Below, one piece after another: positions 47,094 through 60,145 of a stretch of 64,000 nt of DNA. The number at the start of each line of letters is the position of its first letter. Within the stretch, counting starts at the first letter, position 1. Below the pieces are notes generated by a model. The model was given only the letters and a program-made list of their open reading frames with translations. It did not search any database and had not been told where the DNA came from. A program made the position numbers and the translations under genes. The stretch spans positions 5,521,665-5,585,664 of the forward strand of contig JAHWDD010000003.1 of assembly GCA_023897205.1 (NCBI GenBank), in the 5' to 3' direction. The DNA is from Exophiala sp. HKRS030. Its lineage: Eukaryota > Ascomycota > Eurotiomycetes > Chaetothyriales > Herpotrichiellaceae.

Positions 47094-48385
47094 TTATTTG
47101 GGTCTCGCGTTGATCTTATCTGTCGTCGATCGCAAGAGCGTGGACAGGGCATTCCTACTATCCCAGTTGCGAATCTTCCACACTTCAACCCGCTTGCCAT
47201 CCACGTTCTCCATACTGGATTTTAGAGGTTCGCCGCGCGCGGCCTCTTCGGCCTCGTTGAGCCAGTCGGCCCAAGCCGGGGTTTTCGGGGCCCAACCTGC
47301 CTCTTTGACCCAGTTGCTCGTCCCTGTAACGGCGATGGCTTTCCACAGTGCCTCGGTATAGGTTGGAGGGACATTGTCTACGGTGGCGGTCCTTGGCGGC
47401 GTTCCACCCTTGACCACGATGTGTTCGATTTCGAGGCGTGAAAGATCCCAATGGTGTGCTGGGGGGAGAGCGGCACCGATCCAGTAGAAGATATTGATCA
47501 GCATATAAGATCCCGCGAAGGCGGTTTGGAGTTCGATGGTCGCGTTGGCCAGAGAGATGACCCCACCCATCAGCAACAGTGTCGAAACCAGGGAAAAGCC
47601 GCGATAGAGGGTCGTGCTTTTAATAAAGTAAATGCACCGCTCGCTGGGATTGAAGTAGAGATACCGTGCGGTTCGCTCCTCGCAGGAAACTACGATAAAG
47701 GCTCCCTGAGGGTATTTGATCACCACATCGCCTGGAGGAGAATGTGGGTCGGGCTTCGGGTCGTTGGGGGTTGGACTCCACTTGTTGGCGATGCCCGTCA
47801 TCGTACCCAGTACTGAGAGTAAACAGGTAGCAAGAAGGGCCATCCTACGTAAGGACGTGAGCACAGTAGGAACAATCTTGATGGAGCTCGACCTACCCAT
47901 CTTCATAATGGATCGACATGCCCAGCAGAGTTACACTCATTGCAAAACCCAAAAACGACAGAAATGCCAACGGACCAAACCTCTTGATGGAAGGGCGAGG
48001 TCTGTCATTTTCCCTGACCCTGATACAACTGACAGTGTTCGGGGTCAATTTGTCCCCTCGATGTAACGCATGGGCCACATGGTGGATATCTTCACCGGTA
48101 TTACCGGAATGGACCCCAATGACTTTTGCACCAGCTGTGGTCTCGAGTTTCTCGGGTCTGGAGGGTCTGATAAAAGTTTGCGGCGCAGGAAGTAGGCGAG
48201 GGAGGTAAATCAGATAGCTCAGCGTAGCAACTTGTGCAATTGTCTCGACGGAACCCTCTCCAAGAATGGCGAGAAAACCTGCGGAATTGGTCAGCACATT
48301 GCTTCTTTGCACTCTCTAGCCGTGCTATCTTACCGACGATGTCGAGCTGGAAGCCCTGCGAAGTGAATGACTCAATCCACCGCAT
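47094..48385 (-). CDS. Multi-pass membrane protein, unknown function
   Basis: Three exons on the minus strand, 48334..48385, 47897..48278 and 47094..47844, give 394 aa with consistent phases. Several hydrophobic stretches are visible: SVETIAQVATLSYLIYLP, FGPLAFLSFLGFAMSVTLLG (near residue 120), MALLATCLLSVLGTMTG (about 145), SLVSTLLLMGGVISLANA and AGSYMLINIFYWIGAAL. The C-terminal 120 residues are soluble and include WKAIAVTGTSNWVKEAGWAP and RVEVWKIRNWDSRNALSTL. I do not recognise a family. Such proteins occur in mould genomes as conserved hypotheticals. It sits 1.1 kb from the PLC gene with no clear functional link. Confidence 0.78.
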
Positions 48386-49470
48386 GATGGCGGAGTGTGT
48401 GTGTATCTCTGGGCTTATGGGTTCCCAAAAGAGGCTCTCTCGTCTAACTACTGCTGACGGCGGTCCGAAAGAAGCACGGGAGCAACAAGAATTCAGAGAC
48501 CAAGGGGAATAGCTGGCAATTGAGGGTTTTGCATCATATTGCAGTAGCTGGCCTCCCCTCTACACAGCCACTGCAGAGTAAAGCCTTGCGAACCAAGTCG
48601 AGTTGCAGAAATATCAGGCTGGAGGATTGAAGTCACAAGTTCCCAACGACCGGCTCCACAATCGCTGCAGCCAAGCCCTGCTGAGCCTCTCCGGTCGTTG
48701 CCATCTATTCGTCTCCAAATGTGATTCTACCAGTACTTCTCCAGCGAAGACCAACACCCTAGTATACGTGCTCGTTGCATTGGAACCCGATATGCTGAGC
48801 CATTTATGAAGAGAAATGTACGAGAATGTCAGAACAGTACTGTCCGCTTGAAATCCATCGTAGATCACATGAGGTCAGTGACCGACCGGTCTTGATGTTG
48901 CACGGCGGGTGCGGAGAACATGCTTCAGGTTGGACCCATGGCCTCGTTTCGAAGTCGACAGTGGGTTGAGTTTGCCTTGCTGCGCTTTTTCCGATGAAGC
49001 GTGTGATCACGCAGATGACCTTGACCTGAATCTTCTCGGCGCTACTTTCAGATTTGGCTGATGGCACGGCAAGGATCGCTGTTGCAAGAGCTGCTCAAGA
49101 ATGTCTTTGGAATGTGCCAGGCAGACGCCAGACTTGTCCATGTTAGATTGCACAATAATGGGAACTGAAAGTGATATTATGTGGTCATAGCAAGTCAACA
49201 AAGGGAAAAAACAGTAGTATTGTGTGGCTACACCTTAATGATGGACAGTCTATCTAGTTGTACATTATCGGGGAAAAGAAAAAACACCAATGATCAAGAA
49301 TAATAACCCAGCTCAATATCAAAGTGGCTACACAATGATAGAATCCGTTGCCGGACATGCAGATCTATTGAAATATCATCAAGTCATTCTGCCGTTTCGG
49401 GTATCTCTAACAAAATTCAAACTCCCACTCCAACGTTGATACAAGAATGGATGATGCCGCATATGCAAAA
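48386..49470. other. Intergenic
   Basis: Nothing recognised apart from scattered short frames. It includes the promoter of the membrane-protein gene and the PLC 3' flank. Confidence 0.5.
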
Positions 49471-52400
49471 TTATTTCTTGATGACAGTTTCCTCAATTTC
49501 TCGATTGAGGCTCGGTTGATTCCGTCTGCGGCTTTCTTCATAACTTGAAGATCGATCTCTGCCACGGTCGCTGGATATACTTCGGGACATGATGCCCCGA
49601 AAGATAGTAGTTCTCGAAGGTCGTTCGTGTACATCCTTGAAGGACAATGGAATGAGATTTCGGTCTTGCTTGACAATCTTACAGAACAGGGTAGAGAAGA
49701 TGAACTCTTCCCCGTACCCGTTATAGAGAGGCAGATGACGATAGCCCTTTTGCAGGCTATCTAGTTTTGCTGTAAAGGCGGCAAGTTGCTTTACGCCCTT
49801 GCCGGTCGGTCGACCATCGTCAGAATTGTAAACAATGAATCGAACAAAGACCAACTCGGGATACTTTGTCCATAGCCCGAGTTCAATGGTCTCGCCAAAT
49901 TGGGGATTATACCCATTGCCAAAGGTGATGGACGTCTGTCGTCGATATGGAATGCCTATACCGTGATATCCGTCGTTGCGTGATGACTGATGACCACCTG
50001 AGCCATTAGCAATGCCACGTGCACGATCTTCGGCACTGAACATCTGGACTTCGATGAATGGATTGAGAGCGGTTTCTTTACTCATGTTGGCGGGTCGAGG
50101 AAGTTGTTGAGCTGAGATGAGCTGGACCGAGAACTTTGTTTCGTAACGTGGTAGCTTGACACGGTGCTCGAAGGTCGAGGGTTTGACTCGTGACTTTCGA
50201 AGGTAGTCTGGCTTTAGAACATAGCCATACGCATCATTGCCAGCTGCGAACATGGCTTGACTCATCTGCATGTGTGCATCAAATGTCTGCCAGTTCAAGG
50301 CAACCATCTGAACTCCTCTTCTCCAGAATGTGTTCGGGTCGAAGTTGGAGGATTGTACACGTAAGTTTTTGGGGTAGACACGGCACAGGTATTTGAGGTT
50401 ATGATCTTCAAAACGTGCTTTGTCCTCTGGCGTGTTACAGAGCTCAATGGCGCGATTTTCATTGAGGGAGAAGATGTGATTGAATTGCTGGAATTCGAGA
50501 TCCCGGCTTTCACGTAGAGAGTAGCCTTTGAGGTATACACCCAATGCTGAGAGGTACGGGCCAACTTTGCTGAGCTTCAGACCGCTTCGTTGCTGATCGA
50601 GAGTCAAGTTTGCGGACCCATCCTGGACTTCTCCCCTGCGTTGTCGTGCCAATGGGGACCGGGGTCCTGCCGTGTCACTGTCTTCGCCTCCACTACTGGC
50701 GCTGGTGACAGTCACCGAGCGATCAGTAGGAGAGTAGATGGTCTCAGGTGGCGTGATCAGGGCCGAGTTGGGAGCAGATGAGTTTTGGTGGACCCAATTT
50801 GTGGTTTGAACCATACTGCGATTTGGAGAGCTGCCACTGCGGTCACGGTGTTTAGACCTTGTCCGTCGGAGTGAAGATAGGTCAGCATGGAGTTCTGTCG
50901 ACTTGACCTTGATAAGGATTTTGTGCTTGAGTTGCTCGGGTGAAGGCAATTTCGTGGTTGCTTCAGGAAGAGGATGTACCAAAAGCCGTTCGCCAAACAC
51001 GTCATGCATAATGTCAACCATCTTGGCTTGTTGTTCGAGGTCACAATGAACCTCGAGTGAGATAATCAACGGATATGGTGAAACGTCGAAGGCACATCGA
51101 TTGATAGCATTTACGCAATCCACGAATAAGACAGAGGTGGTGCGAGTATGGCCGTGGGTGACCCGAGGGCATCCATCCGAACCATTCCAACAATCAATCT
51201 CAATGCATCGGCAACCATGTCGTAAAGCAGTGATATATGCCTCTGCCGACGAAGTCCCCCAACTTGCCAGCCGGTAAGGTAGGTATTGTGGGAACTTGAA
51301 ATGAAGTATTCGCTAAGAGGATGATCGAATCGAGGCGGTAAGGTCTCGGGCTGAGCGTAGACGTGGCAGTCTTTAGACATCATGAAAGCAGCAAAAGCAT
51401 TGGCATCGATCAGTCCAGAGCCCAGGAGCTCCGGATCATCGACGAAGGAGCTCGCGACGAGATCATCGATCTTTCTAGACCACTCGGTGGAGTCTACCAT
51501 CGAGGCCAGAGAAATTCCCTGCACCTCGTCAAGGAAGGAAATGAATTGAGCTCGAGTCATGCCGGGCAGTGAGCTCTGTTTGATATCGTTGAAGATTTTC
51601 TTGATATCATGCCTTTCCCGAAGGCTCCGGACGAAATCTTTGAATTGCTCATAGCTCAACATTTTGGAGTTGGTGACATCTGCCGCATGGAAGTGCAGTT
51701 CCAATTCTTTCTCCAATGCATGTATGTGGAGTTTGCGACACAATGATTGTATAGCTTGGAAGTCCAGGCCGTCCGGCTTATCAGGATTCACCTTTTGTGA
51801 GCGTTTGTCAATTTCATAATTCCAGTGAGCGCGCATGATGGATTCTCGTTCCGTAGAGCCGATCATGCTCGTCATCAAATCTTCACGGTGTTTGGAGACG
51901 CTTTCGAGGGTATCGAGCCAAAGCTTCAAATCGGCATGGGTGTGAGCTACTAGGTGTAGAGTCTTGACAGATTTGGACGAGTCTGAAGCGGCGTAATTGA
52001 TGGTGAAGCACAAGTCAGGATCAACGGTTTCACCGCGGAAGTCATGCTGATAACTAGCGGCCTCCTCACCACTCCGAATGCTTTTAATGTTGTCGATATG
52101 AAAGGCCTTCATTGTCACAGCACCTCTCCAGGACACACGCGAACCTTCGGGATCCAAAAAGAACAACTTTTCTTGCTTCTTGTTCTTGGTGATTTTTGTG
52201 AGGCGCAGGCCCGCGACAAGTCGTTCGGGAATGCATGGACCTCGACCTTCGGGACTGGCATCAACCAGAGTCGGTTCGCTAGACAAGCTCAAGGTATCAA
52301 AGAGTCCCAAGCCTGTTTGCGGCTCGATCAGAGAAAGATCCAGTGAGGCCGGTTCGGGAGGGGGCCCATTGGCTACAGCAGTCTTGCTGTCACTTCTTCT

Positions 52401-52871
52401 TCTCGCGATAGGTCCTGTGCTTTCGTCTCGACGGCTTTGTGCCGAAGAGGACGCCTTCCGTCGTAGGATTTGACGAGTGGAGGACACACCGTCCTTGGCA
52501 CTTTGAGACAACTTACGTATTATGCCAGCAGGTTTGGAACCGGGATAGGAGTCCTTGTGCGGCGGAAAGGCATTGTTGGATGGCGAAACAATGGACTCGG
52601 GCAGCTCCAGCGGGACCGGGCTGCCCAGGTGAGAATAATGGCTGGCGGGCATAGTGACCAAGGGAGAAGAACTCATGGAATGTAGATAGGGACTCGGGGC
52701 AACCGAGGAATTGGTAGTTGCGGAGGCAGGTGTGACGGAGAAGCCTTGAGGGATAGATGTATTCACTCTCTGGATAGAGGGCATGCGGCCGAGGGGTCGG
52801 GCTCGAGGAGATGGAGAAGGCTCTCGGCTCTGCAAGGCCCTGAGCGAGGGCGAGGCAGTAGCGGAGATCAT
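49471..52871 (-). CDS. PLC1: Phosphoinositide-specific phospholipase C, with apparent frameshift
   Basis: Would hydrolyse PIP2 to IP3 and diacylglycerol in calcium signalling. Reading on the minus strand, a Ser-rich N-terminus (about 230 aa) leads into a PH-type domain (PERLVAGLRLTKITKNKKQEKLFFLD). EF-hand-like helices follow, then the catalytic X box SEYFISSSHNTYLTGWQ with its His. Past a frame change come CRCIEIDCWNG, VTHGHT, the spacer, the Y box (FDPNTFWRRGVQMVALNWQT) and a C2 domain (YETKFSVQLISAQQLPRP ... ELGLWTKYPELVFVRF). The frame change is at a five-base G run (CCCCC on the plus strand, 51256-51260), inside the X domain. One extra base makes a continuous 1,133-aa protein. As printed, the first frame stops about 60 codons after the break, so the enzyme would be inactive. 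Confidence 0.93.
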
Positions 52872-54641
52872 GTTGACCAGTGCGAATGGACAACGAGATG
52901 GTGTTTGAAGGAGAAGTCAAGTTTAAAGGTGGGCGTACAAGTGAGTCCAGCTCTCTTTTGGATGCGATGACAACCTCATAGTGGTTTTTACAGCAGCAGA
53001 ATGGCCCCGGCACTGAGTGAGCGAAGATGGCTCGCGTGCTTGTCAGGATCGAACAGTTGTGGTCGCCATGGCAGGGACAGACGGAGGCTCGTTTTGCCCT
53101 TCTGCAGGTGGAGTGCAGGAGATGGAGGAAGTACAACGCTTAGAGGGTGGTATCGACCCGTGAGTGGTAAGGTCGACGCAAGTCCGGGGTTTGGAGGGTT
53201 TCTGCTGCCCTGATCTGATTGCAGGAGGCAGTGCGGCAGAAGATATCCGTCAGATCTATATGTGGTATAGGATATTCTGCGAGACAGCGCCTGACGCACA
53301 AGCAAGCCTGATGCTATGGTCGGTGACTATGGCCGGTGCGGGTTGTTGGTGGTGAGATGGTGGAAGATGCTTGGGATGGTCGAGTATGTTGTGAGGTTTG
53401 AAGAAGTTTTGCACAAGTGATGATGGTACACGGCAGTGTTGGAATTGTAGAGGACAAAGGAAGGGACGAGACAGAAGCAACCCAGTTGCGTCTGCTCAAG
53501 TGGGTATAAGACGGTGGTGATGGTGTGCACAGCACGATACCCAGGAGTCCGGTTGCGAGTTGGGAGACAGGGCGAAAGAGGGCCAGGATGTGAGGATGTG
53601 AGGATGTGAAGGTGTCGCTTAATTGAGGGCGTCGATCAAGTGTAGGTGGCATTTGGAGATCTGGAAACCACAAGAATAAAGTTCTGGGCAACTGAATTTG
53701 GCCTAGTGACAAAACTGCGGAGTCATGGACCAAAGGCTGCGCTGCTAAAGCAGCCCCTAAAGCCGTGGGATTAGGACTAGTTAGTTAAGGACCTAGGCTG
53801 GGTAGGGACCCTGGGGACCCTCACTCTTCAGCCTCTGGGGCTTAACAACTCTGTGCATGGTAGCTAACTGTTTGAGGTCGCATACCCAAACACCTCGATT
53901 CTGTGATACTGTGCAACGTCCTGCGCCTTTGACATCGACCACTCTACTACTCTACCTCCACCTTCCGAGTCGATTCAACGCTTCTACCTATCCTGTTGTT
54001 ATCACGATATCACTTCTCATTCTTACCTCCTTCCGACGGCTCCTGACTTTGTTTTCCACCATCGGTGTGCCGTTTCCTTCGATTCATGCCCTCCGTCTCT
54101 CAGCCTCGTCACCAAGCCCTCACGAAACCTCTTCCACCAGTTTAGTAGGTGGACATTGCTCAAGTGAAAGCTCTTGGGTCGAAAAAGAGACTGCAGATTG
54201 CTGGGGAAATCTACCTATTACCTAGCCTACACTGTTAGGAAACCTCTTACTCGTTGGATGTTGAGAACATTCATTCCACTTCTTGTACTTTACAATTTTT
54301 CACACAGAAACAGCTGGACTGCTTCGTGGACTATGTCATATCAAAACTGGTGACTGGGCTACTCATTCCATTTCGCTCGAACTTCTTTGTACGTATTTCT
54401 TGTTGGCTCGATCCAGGGGATTGTCATGGACAGAAAGAGTCCAATGTTGAGCCCCGTTGGCGGCCAAATCTTAATCAAACATGTTGACAAAACCTTGCCC
54501 ACATCGTGTATCAATATGCTAATTCAGCATTGCTTTACTCAGAAATCCGTTGCATGTCCTGAACCTGGGACATTTGTTGTGTTTCAAACATCAGAGGCAT
54601 AGCCGATTATTTCTTTCCCATCTCCAGGATCTCACTCAAAG
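52872..54641. other. Divergent intergenic region
   Basis: Lies between the divergent PLC and CPSF6-like genes. It has tandem GTGAGGAT units near 53588-53608 and a CT-rich zone at 53.9-54.1 kb. Overlapping short frames are not convincing genes. Long 5' leaders are likely. Confidence 0.5.
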
Positions 54642-55952
54642 ATGGCTGCCGAAGAAGATAATTTTGACATTGATATCTATGGCGACGGGGAAGGCGATGG
54701 CGACTTAGGCAATGGTGACAATGTTGATTACAAGGAGGATGATGAGGAAGAAGAAGTCATTTTTGATCTTGGACAGGATGACACTAACCCAGACGAGAAT
54801 GTGGACATGGAACAACATTCCCAACCACAATTCTCTGCTCCTGAGCCAATCAAGACAGAATCTCCCTCACAGCCAACTGTCAAAGCCGAAAATGATGGTC
54901 CAGCGAAACCACATCAGATCCCACAGAAGCCAACATTGCTTCAGGGGACCAAGCGGAAGGAATCATCCGATGATCGGCACATAGAATCAGGGGCTACAAA
55001 TGCTCTGATGATCTCTGACTTGCATTGGTGGACAACAGAGGACGATCTTCGGGGTTGGGTCAACGATGCAGGTGCTGAAGACGAGCTCAGAGATATCACG
55101 TTCAACGAACACAAGGTAAATGGCAAGAGTAAAGGGTAAGTTGAGGTTCAAGCTGTACTCACAAAGACACTGACGGTTGTTGCTAGCCAAGCCTACATTG
55201 AATTTTCCTCACCGCAAGCCGCCACAGCAGCCAAGCAGACGATCGAATCCGTCGCTAGTAGTCAACCAAGCACGCGCAAACACACCGTCAGCTTCTCGAA
55301 TGCTTCCTCGAACCCGTTCAAGACTCTGCCGAAAGATGCACCTGCTAGGGCGCGAGACGAAAGACCTGTTCGTGGTGGTACTACGGCGTATAATTCCAGT
55401 CCACACGGGCAGAACAACTATAGCAGTGGCCACTCAGGATTTCGAGGTGGTCGGGGAGGTTTCAATCGAGGAGGATATCAAGGTCATGGCGGATCCCACA
55501 ATCAATATAACAACCGGGGATTCGGAGGATCGCCCGGGGGATTCAATGCTGGTGGAGGGTTTCAGGGCAACATCGGTATGAACAATAATTTCGGAGCATT
55601 CAATCGAGGGGCAATGATGAATAACACCAACTCCATGAGAGGTGGAAACATGGGCGGCGGGATGCGAGGCGGAAGAGGTGGTATGAACAATATGATGGGC
55701 ATGGCAGGCGCAATGGGGATGAACGGCATGGGTATGAATCCTATGATGTCCGGGATGGGCATGGGAGGTAAGCTATCATTCTCGATGGGTACAGTCAACC
55801 CGATTCATGAGGCAAGCAACTGATGTCGATCCTGTTATCCAGCAGGCTTCCAAGGAAGTCATTTCAATGCGGGCATGTTCAATCAAGGTCCAGGTCCGAA
55901 TTTTGGAGGTGACTGGAATCAGCACGGTGCCAAGCGCCAACGACAGGAGTAG
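54642..55952 (+). CDS. CPSF6-like RRM protein
   Basis: Probable mRNA 3'-end processing or other nuclear RNA-binding protein. Exons are 54642..55135, 55187..55767 and 55846..55952 (393 aa). A strongly acidic N-terminus (DIDIYGDGEGDGDLGNGDN) precedes one RRM at about residues 120-190 (NALMISDLHWWTTEDDLRGW, GKSKGQAYIEFSS across the first intron), as in CPSF6/CFIm68. An RGG-like and then Gly/Met-rich tail follows (GGRGGFNRGGYQ, GMNGMGMNPMMSGMGMGG), and the last exon ends NQHGAKRQRQE. The third exon has a tandem NAGNAG acceptor, so two isoforms differing by one residue are possible. Orthology to CPSF6 rests on the RRM style and acidic start. Confidence 0.85.
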
Positions 55953-57212
55953 GGTTTGCGGAAATGCAACTCCGGCCATGGATGTTCGCTCCAGCGCATT
56001 ACTGAACAAGCAGGTCTAACTCCCAATGGCTCGATCCCAGCGACCAGAGAACGATGCCGGAGGAGAAGCTCACAGGAGGTGCCAGCGCAAGGATGAAGAT
56101 CCGTATCGGTTCATTCAGATCTTTCAATGATCGGATGTGCAAGTCGTAGTCCTACCCTTTTTGCCTTCACAGAGAGCCACCCTTTTCACCATGGTGAGGA
56201 TTGAGCCTATCATAACCTTTCCAGGTGTAGAGCGAAAGAAATGTTGATTCAAACAATCATCAAATGCTACGATGGCTCCAACCCAGATGGGTGTCTGTAG
56301 CCACTCTGATAGTTACCGATCCGACTGGCGACTGGAATTCACCTTGCACCAGGAGCTGTGGAAATATCTACCCAATATGAACAATCGCCGAAATTGTGTC
56401 CTCTTTGATCCCAGTAACAAGTTGTCCGGATAACTCGTGTTGGCCAATGCCAATGACATCAAATTACTGTTCAGATTAGTTGTGCACGAATGTAAGAGAG
56501 GAGACGTTAAACGCCACTACCCGCTTTGATTGGTTGGACAAAACATCCGGATATGGGAGCCGCAAACGAGTCCAAGATCTTCACACGCACCTTCCCAATG
56601 CAATTTTCGGATGTTTAAGCAGGTGCCAGGCAAGCGGCGTGCAGGCGTGCAGGTGGCAGGTACTACCGGGTTGTCATGTCAGATCAGGCTCTTGGTTCGC
56701 AAATCGTCCACTTTGGAAACAACTCGAGCTTCCAATTGGATCTACTTGTCTTCTTCGATGAGAGAGGCAACTGGACCATCCGACCTGATGGGCGGAGTCT
56801 TCACAATTCCGACGGCGACTCGCGATGAGGAAAAAAGTATCTTGGTGGGGCTGACGTCGCACATGCTTCCATTGATTCTCAAGCCGCAGGAACGCCGTCG
56901 ATGCTAGAACCATCCAGACTCACAATCACCCACTGCGCACACCAGACGAACACCACGTTCGCTCATGTTGACCTGGGGTAGAATCGACATGCCTCCTACT
57001 GAATGACAAGAAAATTAATCTTCACTTATCACCCATTTCCAAGTTGCCCCTCGTTGTCACCGTCGCAATCCGCATGTGCCCTGAACAACGATATCCAACT
57101 TACCTGAAAACCGCAACCTCGTCCCGCGCAACCAATCTCGGTTCATCACGCTCTAGTCCTTCTCGCCTCGTCACACGAGGCCGTCGTCGCCACGAACCAT
57201 ACATGTCAAGCC
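55953..57212. other. Intergenic
   Basis: No gene supported. Frames at 56.48-56.91 kb show no conserved features. It includes the 5' region of the next gene, which ends in a CT/CG-rich leader. Confidence 0.5.
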
Positions 57213-60145
57213 ATGTCTAGCAGTCGACCATCGCCTCGAGACCAAGGGACTGGTCCTGCTTCAACTCCTTCCGACTCGTCTAGGTCCAAGTCGAGCACCC
57301 AACCTCCGCTTCCCTCCATAGAAACACCCGACCCTTCTATTCAACAACAGCGTTCCACAGATGCCACAACTTCCACTCCTAACACTACTCCTCAAACATC
57401 TTCGACCGCCTCGTTATTTCGCCTACCCCACTCCCCGCGCTCTGGCGCCGCCACCGACTCCTCGCAAAGAACTGCCAAAGTTGCCATACCTAGCCTGAAA
57501 CGTTCTATCGATGCTTCGGCCGAAGATACCACCAGACCTGGCGGCCGACATCGTGTAACACATGCCTGTGAGCCTTGTCGTCACCGAAAAACAAAATGCA
57601 GTGGCGAACGTCCAGTCTGCAGACATTGCGTTGATTTCAAGATCCAGTGCTTCTACGCCGATGGTAAGCGAGATAGAGTCAAGAAGTGCGTTCTCACATC
57701 CAAATTGCGAGTGAATGTCCACTAACGATCCTCAGGCAGTTTGGCACCATGACGGAGAAAGTTGCGGACTATGAGCGACTCCTCAAACATCTTCTAACCA
57801 GAGTCAACGACACGGACGCCCAACTCATCCGTGCTTCCTTGGAAAAGGTACAATCTGATGGCCAACATACATGATACTTGTCACTAACAATCGTGTCGTA
57901 GGAAACGCTTGAAGACGAGGCATCTCCAACCGTGGACGGTATTACAGATTCCACTGTTGTTCCCACTACCGACGGAGGAGAAGAGAGTGGGGCAGAGTCC
58001 GAGGCTTCCGCTGGTGCTGGTTCCACGGGTGCTCTCGATAGAACCGAAGAGGACTTTACACGTGAGCAGGCTCGAGCCACAGGCTACATGGGTAAGAACT
58101 CCGAGATTACCTGGCTGCAGCGACTGCGCCAAGAAAACAAGTATGGAGATGCAGAACCTGACCCTGAGGGTCATGAATTCGCCCAAAGGCTGGCTGCTGT
58201 CTCATCAACGACATTTGGTCCAGGACGTCTTGTAGGCGATAATCATGGCGCAGTGGAGGAAGCCGAACGAGGCTTCACCACCGCCGACTCCAACTACCAC
58301 CTGGACGATCTCGCAATCTCTACCTTCGAGCATGTCGACCCCTACGAGATGCCTCCATCCGAGACTGCTCAGCAACTCTTCAATGCCTACCTCGTACGAG
58401 TTCATCCAACCTTCCCAGTAGTGGGAAAAGTCAACCTCTCGAGTCAGTTTCAGAGGTTTTTAGCAGGGTCAGTTGCTACCAGACCACCAGGGAAATGGCT
58501 TGCAATCCTCAACTTGATATTCGCCATAGCGGCCAAGTACTCCCATCTGATAAATGCCGAGTGGAAGGGTGACGAGCGTGATCATTTAATCTACTTCACC
58601 CGCGCGCGTCTGCTAAGTATGAATTCCGAAACCATCTTCCAGCATCCGGACCTTCAGCAGATCCAGATCCTAGCTTTGATGTCTTTCTACCTCTTGTGCA
58701 TCAGCCAAATTAATCGAGCGTGGTTACTAAACGGTTCCGCCATTCGAGCCGCTTGTGCTATCGGAATGAACGTCCGCAACGACAGCACTGAGCTGAAGGA
58801 TTCCCTAAAAGAAATTCGCTATCGAGTCTGGTGGGCACTCTATACACTCGAGCATCGTTTATGCGGTATGACGGGAAGAGTCAACTGCATTCTCGACGAC
58901 CATTGCACTACACCTCTACCAATTCCACTTGAGGAAGACCTCTTTGAGACTAGTGAGGCAAAAGCGCTTCTCACCAAGGAAAGGCAGCAAGGCGACCGTG
59001 CCCCAGGCTCGAACAGTCACACACCTAGCCTACCAAATTCAACACCCCCTAGTGATCGCTCTCGCTCTCAAACGAAGGTCAATTCCCGATCTCCGTCTAC
59101 ACCACACCGTGCCGGAGATCTCGATTGGGCAAAAGACGTAACCCCGAATCCGGCTCTATACTTTTTACATTTGGTGCAACTGGCCAGGTTGACGCAAAAC
59201 ATTTTCCATCGTCTTTACAACCCGAATTCGATTCAAGGAACGTGGTCAGAAACTCAAGCAAAAATCAAAGACCTTGATGCTCAGCTTGAATACTGGTATC
59301 AAAAGTTACCCTCAGCTTTTGCTTTCCAGAGAAAACAGCGCGAAAGGTCAGCGTACGAATATCGCCTGAATCTTGGCTTCTTTTACTACGGCACCAAAAT
59401 GATGATTCATCGTCCCTGTCTGTGTCGCCTTGATAGGAAGATCCCTAATCAGTCACAAAAGTCCCACGAATTCAACAGAAATTCGGCTGCAGCGTGTGTG
59501 GAAGCTGCCATTGAAACACTTTCATTGATACCAGATGAGCCTAATGCCACGGGTTTGATTCGTGTAGGTCCATGGTGGGATCTTCTCCAGCGTCTCGTCC
59601 AGGCTACGTCGGTGCTAATGCTCGAAATTTCCTTTCGTGTGAACCATATGCCTGAAGAGGCTGACGTTGTTTTAGAATCCGGAAAGAAGGCTGTTCGTTG
59701 GCTACATGCTTTAGGCGACGAAAGCGTGTCTGCAGCACGAGCCTGGAAGCTATGTTTCCCCCTATTTCAAGTTGCTGCCAAAAAGATCGGTCGTGACGTC
59801 TCGGATTTGCCTCAAAACCCGCCTGGAAAACTAGTAGAACAAGACATCAATATGGCAAATGTGGGTTACGAACAAGCTATCTTCCAGCAGGATCCAGCCA
59901 TGACGAGCGCATTCTATTCAGGAATACCCACATCTCAACCATTTTCAACGTACAACTCAATAATGCAGTATGATCAGTATCTTCCGGGAGATCTTAACCT
60001 CGACCAGAGCATGCCGTATCAACAGCAATTCCAGCAATCTTTAGACACAGAGATGGAGTTTTTCAACACTGCATTCCAGGCGGAGCAAGGCCAACTTGAT
60101 CAAGCGCCATCAACATTAATCCCTAGGTCTCGGCCTTTTGGGTGA
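57213..60145 (+). CDS. Zn2Cys6 transcription factor, fungal-specific domain
   Basis: DNA-binding regulator of 942 aa. Exons are 57213..57685, 57736..57847 and 57902..60145. A Ser/Pro/Thr-rich N-terminus leads to the zinc cluster C-x2-C-x6-C-x6-C-x2-C-x6-C (Cys 119-146: ACEPCRHRKTKC, VCRHC, QC) and the linker FYADGKRDRVKKQFGTMTEK, which the first intron splits exactly. A coiled-coil dimerisation segment follows (KVADYERLLKHLLTRV). The fungal_trans domain starts near PSETAQQLFNAYLVRVHPTFP and includes NRAWLLNGSAIRAACAIGM and YRVWWALYTLEHRLCGMTGR. The tail is Gln-rich. The stop overlaps a GTGAGT sequence, so a further 3' exon cannot be excluded. Target genes are unknown. Confidence 0.9.

Noticed and set aside
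56480..56913. Plus- and minus-strand frames between the CPSF6-like and Zn2Cys6 genes
   Set aside because: No codon or residue conservation, and frames overlap on both strands.
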